In this document: positions 7,301 through 11,040 of the stretch, piece after piece
Numbering within the stretch: the first letter of the stretch is position 1
Layout of the letters: each line of letters opens with the position of its first letter
DNA from: Haliea sp041746975
GTDB lineage: Bacteria > Pseudomonadota > Gammaproteobacteria > Pseudomonadales > Halieaceae
Direction: 5' to 3'
NCBI GenBank assembly: GCA_041746975.1
Contig: JBGTGB010000186.1
Span: 1-11,040 of the forward strand
DNA: 11,040 nucleotides
Notes under the pieces: generated by a model
Told to the model about the DNA's origin: nothing
The model's input: only the letters and a program-made list of their open reading frames with translations
The model's database searches: none
Translations under genes and position numbers: made by a program

Positions 7301-7325
7301 AAAACCCCTTGAAGTTCCGTATGAT
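7297..7325 (+). promoter_or_regulatory. Probable promoter for rpsP-rimM-trmD-rplS
   Basis: TATGAT at 7320-7325 matches the -10 consensus at five of six bases. A poor -35 (TTTTAA, 7297-7302) lies 17 bases upstream. The -10 is followed by ACGCC, a GC-rich discriminator like that of the ffh promoter. Transcription would start near 7332, giving a leader of about 87 bases before rpsP that contains a small CGGC/GCCG hairpin (7338-7351). Confidence 0.4.
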
Positions 7326-7418
7326 ACGCCACCTTTGCGGCCGTGGTGCCGGGTATTGGCGTGGATGTGGCGGAAGGTTGGTCGCAGATCCCGACTCATT
7401 TTCAGGAATTAACCGAAT

Positions 7419-7667
7419 ATGGTAACAATTCGTCTTTCTCGTGGTGGTGCCAAGAAGCGCCCGTTCTATCACCTGACAGTCACTGACAGCCGTAAGTCAC
7501 GTGATGGCCGCTTTATCGAGCGCGTGGGCTTCTTCAATCCCGTCGCCCGCGGTCAGGAAGTGCGTCTGCAGGTGGACGCCGAGCGCATCGCATTCTGGCA
7601 GAGCGAGGGTGCGCAGCTGTCCGACCGCGTCGCCAAATTGGTCAGGGAAGCCGGCGCAGCCGCCTGA
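7419..7667 (+). CDS. rpsP: Ribosomal protein bS16
   Basis: An 82-residue small-subunit ribosomal protein bS16, the same length as in E. coli. It opens with the conserved MVTIRLSRGGAKKRPFYHL and continues with TDSRKSRDGRFIERVGFFNP, the most diagnostic part. bS16 stabilises 16S rRNA during assembly of the 30S body. The ATG has AGGA at 7404-7407 upstream. It is the first gene of the classic trmD operon; rimM follows 15 bases after its stop, so the product ratio between the abundant ribosomal proteins and the rare enzymes must be set by translation or RNA decay. Confidence 0.98.
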   Translation: MVTIRLSRGGAKKRPFYHLTVTDSRKSRDGRFIERVGFFNPVARGQEVRLQVDAERIAFWQSEGAQLSDRVAKLVREAGAAA

Positions 7668-7682
7668 GCTGGTGCGGGTTGC

Positions 7683-8225
7683 ATGAGTGAGCCCGCTGCC
7701 AGCGATCGCCTGGTAGTCGGCCGGATTACCGGCTGCTACGGGATCAAGGGCTGGGTCAAGATTCACTCCTATACCGAGCCGATGGAGAACTTCCTCGACT
7801 ATGGTGGTTGGATGATTGAGCGTCGCGGTGGCCTGGAGCCGGTCGACTTCGACGCCGGGCGGCGCCAGGGAAGGGGTTTGGTGGCCCATATCCGCGGCGT
7901 CGACGACCGCAGCCTGGCAGAGAGTTTCCAAGGGCTGGAAGTCAGCGTTGAAGGCAATGTTCTGCCAGCGCTTGAGGAGGGCGATTACTACTGGCACCAG
8001 CTGCAGGGCATGCAGGTCTGGTGTGGCACGGAAAACGGCCAGGTGCTGCTCGGTGAAGTGGACTACCTGCTCGAAACCGGTGCCAACGATGTGCTGGTGG
8101 TCAAGGCCTGTGAAGGCAGTATCGACCAGCGGGAACGCCTTATTCCCTGGCTGCCAGGCACCACCGTGAGACAGGTGGACGAAGCGGCGGGGCGGATAGA
8201 GGTGGACTGGTTCCCGGAGGACTAG
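7683..8225 (+). CDS. rimM: Ribosome maturation factor RimM
   Basis: A 180-residue RimM (E. coli 182 aa), which helps assemble the 30S head near uS19 and is needed for 16S rRNA processing. The N-terminal barrel starts with VVGRITGCYGIKGWVKIHSYTE (residues 11-32) and contains HIRGVDDRSLAESFQGLEV. The C-terminal PRC-barrel begins at EEGDYYWHQLQGMQV, with the conserved tyrosines Y102-Y103, and includes ETGANDVLVV and RLIPWLPG. No strong ribosome binding site precedes ATG 7683, which fits the low expected expression relative to the flanking ribosomal genes. Only 5 bases separate its stop from trmD. Confidence 0.97.
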   Translation: MSEPAASDRLVVGRITGCYGIKGWVKIHSYTEPMENFLDYGGWMIERRGGLEPVDFDAGRRQGRGLVAHIRGVDDRSLAESFQGLEVSVEGNVLPALEEGDYYWHQLQGMQVWCGTENGQVLLGEVDYLLETGANDVLVVKACEGSIDQRERLIPWLPGTTVRQVDEAAGRIEVDWFPED

Positions 8226-8230
8226 GGCAC

Positions 8231-8974
8231 ATGCACATAGCGGTAGTGACCCTGTTTCCGGAGATGTTCAGCGCTGTCAGCGAGCACGGGGTTACCGGGC
8301 GCGCGGTGCAACAGGGTTTGCTAGGGTTCAGCCACAGCAATCCGCGCGATTTTACGCAGGACCGCCATCGCACGGTCGATGATCGCCCCTTCGGCGGCGG
8401 CCCCGGCATGGTGATGAAGGTAGCCCCCCTGGAGCAGGCCATTGCCGCTGCCAGGGAGCAGGCCGGGGCGCGCAGCCGCGTCATCTACCTGTCGCCCCAG
8501 GGGCAAGAGTTTGATCACCGCAAGGCGGTGAGTCTGGCGCAGGAATCGGCGCTGGTGCTGGTGGCAGGTCGCTATGAGGGCGTGGATGAACGCCTGATCG
8601 AGAGCGAGATCGACGAAGAGCTCTCCATCGGCGACTACGTGCTGAGCGGCGGCGAGCTGGCGGCGATGGTAGTGATAGATGCAGTGATTCGCCAGCTGCC
8701 CGGGGTTTTGGGGCACGAGCTGTCGGCGCAGGAGGATTCTTTCGCCGACGGCCTGCTGGATTGCCCGCACTATACCCGTCCCGAGGAGTACCGGGGCAGA
8801 GCAGTGCCGGAAGTATTGCTCAGTGGGGATCACGAGAAGATCCGCCGCTGGCGCCTGAAGCAGGCACTGGGCCGCACGCAGGAGCGGCGCCCGGACCTGC
8901 TTGCGGGCAGGGCGCTGACGCCCGAGGAACAGGAGCTGTTGGCGCTGTATCGCCAGGAGCAGGATTTGGCTTAA
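8231..8974 (+). CDS. trmD: tRNA (guanine(37)-N1)-methyltransferase TrmD
   Basis: A 247-residue TrmD (E. coli 255 aa), which methylates G37 of tRNAs reading CNN-type codons, using S-adenosylmethionine, and so prevents +1 frameshifting. The trefoil-knot SPOUT domain shows RTVDDRPFGGGPGM (47-60), the methyl-donor-binding GRYEGVDER (113-121) and SIGDYVLSGGE (132-142). The catalytic R154 and D169 are at the same numbers as in E. coli, in AVIRQLPGVL and QEDSFADGLLDCPHYTRP. A GGAGG near 8215-8219, inside the rimM end, could serve its ATG at a rather long spacing. It lies in the rpsP operon and its products act alongside the ribosomal genes. Confidence 0.98.
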   Translation: MHIAVVTLFPEMFSAVSEHGVTGRAVQQGLLGFSHSNPRDFTQDRHRTVDDRPFGGGPGMVMKVAPLEQAIAAAREQAGARSRVIYLSPQGQEFDHRKAVSLAQESALVLVAGRYEGVDERLIESEIDEELSIGDYVLSGGELAAMVVIDAVIRQLPGVLGHELSAQEDSFADGLLDCPHYTRPEEYRGRAVPEVLLSGDHEKIRRWRLKQALGRTQERRPDLLAGRALTPEEQELLALYRQEQDLA

Positions 8975-8978
8975 TTAG

Positions 8979-8994
8979 CTAGCTGTGAAGCTAG
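8979..8994 (+). promoter_or_regulatory. Small hairpin in the trmD-rplS gap
   Basis: CTAGC (8979-8983) can pair with GCTAG (8990-8994) around a TGTGAA loop. It lies between the trmD stop and the rplS ribosome binding site, at the point where translation must rise sharply for an abundant ribosomal protein. With 5 bp and no T-run it is not a terminator; a role in mRNA processing or translation is speculative. Confidence 0.3.
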
Positions 8995-9019
8995 ACACGG
9001 TAAATGACAGGAGCGCACC

Positions 9020-9379
9020 ATGAGCACCAACAAGATTATTTCGCAGATCGACGCTGAACAGATGCAAAAGGATCTGCCTGAGTTCAGCCCCGGTGACACC
9101 GTGGTCGTTCAGGTCAAGGTCAAGGAAGGTAACCGCGAGCGTCTGCAGGCCTTCGAGGGCGTCTGCATCGCCAAGCGCAACCGCGGCCTGAACTCCGCGT
9201 TCACCGTGCGCAAGATCTCCCACGGTGTCGGCGTCGAGCGTACCTTCCAGGCCTACAGCCCGCTGGTCGACAGCGTCACGGTCAGGCGCCGCGGCGACGT
9301 GCGTCAGGCGAAGCTGTACTACCTGCGTGAGCTGTCTGGCAGGGCGGCGCGGATCAAGGAAAAGCTCACCGCCCGCTAA
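9020..9379 (+). CDS. rplS: Ribosomal protein bL19
   Basis: A 119-residue large-subunit ribosomal protein bL19 (E. coli about 115 aa), located at the 30S-50S interface. Recognisable stretches are FSPGDTVVVQVKVKEGNRERLQAFEGVCIAKRNRGLNSAFTVRKISHGVGVERTF and VRRRGDVRQAKLYYLREL. It has the best ribosome binding site of the operon, AGGAG at 9009-9013 at 6-7 bases from the ATG, consistent with higher expression than rimM and trmD. It is the last gene of the operon and a strong terminator follows 19 bases after its stop. Confidence 0.99.
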   Translation: MSTNKIISQIDAEQMQKDLPEFSPGDTVVVQVKVKEGNRERLQAFEGVCIAKRNRGLNSAFTVRKISHGVGVERTFQAYSPLVDSVTVRRRGDVRQAKLYYLRELSGRAARIKEKLTAR

Positions 9380-9398
9380 GGCGCGAGATCTTCCAGCG

Positions 9399-9423
9399 AA
9401 AAGCGGCCTTCGGGCCGCTTTTT
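9399..9423 (+). terminator. Rho-independent terminator of the rpsP-rplS operon
   Basis: A perfect 10-bp stem, AAAAGCGGCC (9399-9408) with GGCCGCTTTT (9413-9422), closes on a TTCG tetraloop and continues into a T-run ending at 9423. This is a textbook strong terminator immediately downstream of rplS. Because of its A-rich 5' and T-rich 3' arms it could also work in the reverse direction. Confidence 0.96.
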
Positions 9424-9483
9424 GCATTTCTGGGCTGGCTCCGGATTCTCCAGCCGCGCATGCACTCACCACGGCCGCTTCCA

Positions 9484-9492
9484 TGGTAATCT
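9484..9492 (+). promoter_or_regulatory. Possible extended -10 promoter of xerD
   Basis: TGG followed by TAATCT forms an extended -10 element ending six bases before the xerD ATG; no -35 is apparent at the expected distance. Since a strong terminator lies between rplS and xerD, xerD needs its own promoter. If this one is used, transcription would start at or next to the first base of the start codon. Confidence 0.35.
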
Positions 9493-9498
9493 TGCGCG

Positions 9499-10392
9499 AT
9501 GTCCGCTACCCATCCTGATATTGAGCATTACATCGACGCCATGTGGATGGAGAAAGGGCTCAGTGACAATACGCTCAGCGCTTATCGGCGGGATTTGAGT
9601 CAGTACCAGCAGTGGCTTGCGTCACGGGACAGCAGCATCGTTCGCGCCGATCGCATCGATCTGCAGACTTATCTGGGCGCGTGTCTGAAGAAGGGGCAGT
9701 CGCAGCGGTCGACGGCGCGGTTTATGTCCTGTGCGCGGAGTTTTTATCGGTTTCTGTTGCGGGAAGGGCGGCTGCAGGTGGATCCGACGCTGGATGTAGA
9801 CAGCCCGAAGCTGGGGCGGCCGCTGCCGAAGTCGCTGTCGGAGCAGGATGTGGAGCGACTGCTGGCGGCGCCGGATACTGAGCTGGCGCTGGAGTTGCGT
9901 GACCGGGCGATGCTGGAACTGCTCTATGCCTGCGGCCTGCGGGTGTCGGAGCTGACCGGTCTGCAGCTGGTGCAGGTGAGCATGAACCAGGGGGTGGTGC
10001 GGGTGTTTGGCAAGGGCAGCAAGGAACGGCTGGTACCGATGGGGGAGGAGGCCCTGAGCTGGCTGCAGCGGTTCATGGCCGGGCCGCGCTCGGAATTGCT
10101 CAAGGGCATACCCTGCGATGTGGTGTTTCCAAGCCGCCGCGGGACGCAGATGACTCGCCAGACATTCTGGTATCGTATTAAAATCTACGCACGGCGCGCG
10201 GAGATCAACAAGCCACTGTCTCCGCACACGCTGCGCCATGCCTTCGCGACCCATCTGCTGAACCACGGCGCGGATCTGCGCGTGGTGCAGATGCTTCTGG
10301 GGCACAGCGATCTTTCCACCACGCAGATATACACGCACGTTGCCACGTCAAGACTTAGAGATCTGCATCGGCAGCATCACCCGCGAGGTTAG
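9499..10392 (+). CDS. xerD: Site-specific tyrosine recombinase XerD
   Basis: A 297-residue tyrosine recombinase that acts with XerC at dif to resolve chromosome dimers under FtsK control. The N-terminal core-binding domain (about 5-90) has the family IEHYIDAMWMEKGLSDNTLSAYRRDL pattern. The catalytic domain holds R148 (GLRVSEL), K172 (GKGSKERLVP), H243 and R246 (SPHTLRHAFATH), H269 (LLGHSDLSTTQIYTHV) and the nucleophile Y278. It is XerD rather than XerC because of the end HQ/RQHHPRG and close agreement with E. coli XerD in length and catalytic spacing. ATG 9499 has no visible Shine-Dalgarno sequence. Position after rplS resembles Pseudomonas-type gene order as I recall it. Confidence 0.97.
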   Translation: MSATHPDIEHYIDAMWMEKGLSDNTLSAYRRDLSQYQQWLASRDSSIVRADRIDLQTYLGACLKKGQSQRSTARFMSCARSFYRFLLREGRLQVDPTLDVDSPKLGRPLPKSLSEQDVERLLAAPDTELALELRDRAMLELLYACGLRVSELTGLQLVQVSMNQGVVRVFGKGSKERLVPMGEEALSWLQRFMAGPRSELLKGIPCDVVFPSRRGTQMTRQTFWYRIKIYARRAEINKPLSPHTLRHAFATHLLNHGADLRVVQMLLGHSDLSTTQIYTHVATSRLRDLHRQHHPRG

Positions 10393-10514
10393 CTGTTTCT
10401 GCATTATGGTGGTCGCTCAAGCCGGGCCTCAGTGAGGATTCTAATCAGGCGGAAATTCACTCCGTTTTAGTACTTCGTTTAATCTCTTCGGGTGTAATTT
10501 CCCACCTCTTGGCC

Positions 10515-10528
10515 CGCCCCTTGGGGCG
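10515..10528. repeat. Short GC-rich hairpin
   Basis: CGCCC (10515-10519) pairs with GGGCG (10524-10528) around CTTG. No T-run follows on either strand, so it is not a standard terminator. Its role is unknown. Confidence 0.4.
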
Positions 10529-10563
10529 ATAGGAAAAGATAAGTGAAAAAATATCAAAATCAC

Positions 10564-10652
10564 TGTCATTTCGAGCGTAGCGAGAAATCTTATGAACGTA
10601 ACTGTAAGAAGTTCCGTTGCTTACAAGATTTCTCCCGTTGGTCGAAATGACA
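10564..10652. repeat. 89-bp inverted-repeat (MITE/REP-like) element
   Basis: Two arms in opposite orientation share the same architecture. The left arm is TGTCATTTCGA (10564-10574), a 7-base divergent spacer, then GAGAAATCTT (10582-10591). The right arm is AAGATTTCTC (10625-10634), a 7-base spacer, then TCGAAATGACA (10642-10652). The 21 arm bases outside the spacers match exactly. The 33-base centre can add a smaller TGTAAG/CTTACA stem (10603-10608 with 10620-10625). I recall similar TGTCATTTCGA...GAGAAATCT sequences as dispersed intergenic repeats in diverse bacteria. No transposase and no clean target-site duplication are visible here. It could also fold as an RNA hairpin in transcripts from either side. 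Confidence 0.85.
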
Positions 10653-10661
10653 AATCCCCCA

Positions 10662-10678
10662 CAAGCCGATGGGGCTTG
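10662..10678. repeat. Short hairpin beside the inverted-repeat element
   Basis: CAAGCC (10662-10667) pairs with GGCTTG (10673-10678) across a GATGG loop, ten bases from the end of the inverted-repeat element. Read on the minus strand it lies downstream of the glycosyltransferase stop but lacks a following T-run. It may belong to a longer repeat unit. Confidence 0.4.
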
Positions 10679-10759
10679 AATTGATAGCCGCTGCTTGCGC
10701 CGGGGTAGTTCATTCCCCTTATCTAAGACCGTGCGGCTCATGAAGTCGATGTGTATACG

Positions 10760-11040
10760 TCAGCGGATGTCCTGAAAAAACCGCATGGGCAGGATCGGCA
10801 GGCGTAATTCGTAGCACAGCAGGATACCTATGATGCGCGCAAGGCTGCGCCAGATGCCCATACGCATAAATTTTCTCGCATCGGTAATGACGCTTTGTTC
10901 CAGCAACACCGGTTGCGTCATCTTCAGCAGCTCTTCACTGAAGCGTATGTCCTCCAGGATTTCGCAATCCGGAAATCCACCGAGCCGCTTGAACAGCCGA
11001 CTGCGAACAAACATGGCCTGATCGCCATATATGATCCGTG
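10760..11040 (-). CDS. Glycosyltransferase family 2-like protein (TIGR04283-type), C-terminal part
   Basis: The last 92 residues of a protein whose 5' end is beyond the window. In frame to the edge it reads IYGDQAMFVRSRLFKRLGGF, then EILEDIRFSEELLK. The GDQAxFVR...GGFP...EDxxxSxxL pattern is the acceptor-side region of family 2 glycosyltransferases, closest to the small TIGR04283 group (rSAM/selenodomain-associated, also reported near arsenosugar genes). After it comes an amphipathic or hydrophobic stretch, and the protein ends in FFQDIR, similar to the end of that family as I recall it. Base composition is lower in GC than the housekeeping genes, which may mean a different origin. It converges on xerD and lies next to the inverted-repeat element. 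The substrate cannot be stated. Confidence 0.8.
   Translation of the reverse strand, partial: RIIYGDQAMFVRSRLFKRLGGFPDCEILEDIRFSEELLKMTQPVLLEQSVITDARKFMRMGIWRSLARIIGILLCYELRLPILPMRFFQDIR

Larger units (their letters stand above)
10393..10759. other. Intergenic region between xerD and a convergent glycosyltransferase gene
   Basis: These 367 bases hold no gene I can support and are visibly more AT-rich than the rest of the window. Contents: a weak CGGA/TCCG hairpin followed by TTTT (10450-10468), which might end xerD transcription; a CGCCC/GGGCG hairpin (10515-10528); the 89-bp inverted-repeat element (10564-10652); and a 6-bp CAAGCC/GGCTTG hairpin (10662-10678) just after it. A reading frame of 94 codons on the minus strand (10457-10741) crosses the repeat. 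It encodes the sort of peptide such repeats give (VISTNGRNL, KISRYARND) and is probably not a gene. Confidence 0.7.

Noticed and set aside
10427..10437. CCTCAGTGAGG palindrome after xerD
   Set aside because: With only one base between the arms it makes at best a 3-bp stem, and no T-run follows.
10451..10502. GGAAATT...AATTTCC 7-bp inverted repeat
   Set aside because: The pairing does not extend beyond 7 bp and the arms are 38 bases apart; this is within chance expectation for an AT-rich stretch.
10457..10741. 94-codon minus-strand reading frame across the repeat
   Set aside because: Its middle part is translated inverted repeat (VISTNGRNL...KISRYARND), there is no ribosome binding site, and no family resemblance is seen at either end.

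Overview
The window reads as a piece of chromosome from a GC-rich gammaproteobacterium. The block ypjD-corB facing away from ffh-rpsP-rimM-trmD-rplS, followed by xerD, is an arrangement I recall from Pseudomonas-like genomes. Together with the upstream module of Nudix hydrolase, gamma-carbonic-anhydrase-like protein and DUF1289 protein, it suggests the Pseudomonadales or marine Cellvibrionales/Halieaceae side of the class. That placement is inference from gene order and protein similarity, made without a database search.

Layout. Positions 1-3587 (+ strand) hold a tightly packed run: the 3' half of tgt (queuosine tRNA modification), a CoA-pyrophosphatase-type Nudix hydrolase, a gamma-carbonic-anhydrase-like hexapeptide protein, a small DUF1289 four-cysteine protein, a GNAT acetyltransferase and a zinc deacetylase of the histone deacetylase superfamily. 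Stop and start codons overlap (ATGA or GTGA) at three of these junctions. Positions 3603-5782 (- strand) hold corB (DUF21/CBS/CorC_HlyC membrane protein) downstream of ypjD (CcsA-like membrane protein). A roughly 100-base divergent intergenic region at 5783-5879 carries a likely ffh promoter. Positions 5880-9379 (+) hold ffh (SRP GTPase) and then the translation cluster rpsP-rimM-trmD-rplS, closed by a strong UUCG-loop terminator. xerD follows at 9499-10392, probably from its own promoter. The last 650 bases differ in character: a non-coding, AT-richer stretch (10393-10759) with an 89-bp inverted-repeat element, then the 3' end of a glycosyltransferase on the opposite strand, running off the window.

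How the genes work together. ffh, rpsP, rimM, trmD and rplS form a housekeeping set for protein targeting and ribosome and tRNA maturation. XerD resolves chromosome dimers with XerC. The most suggestive accessory unit is the GNAT acetyltransferase translationally coupled to a deacetylase, which could form a reversible acylation pair comparable in logic to AcuA/AcuC of Bacillus. Most of the window is ordinary, well-conserved chromosome. I do not see a clearly new system. The best leads are the acetyltransferase/deacetylase pair and the repeat-marked boundary after xerD.
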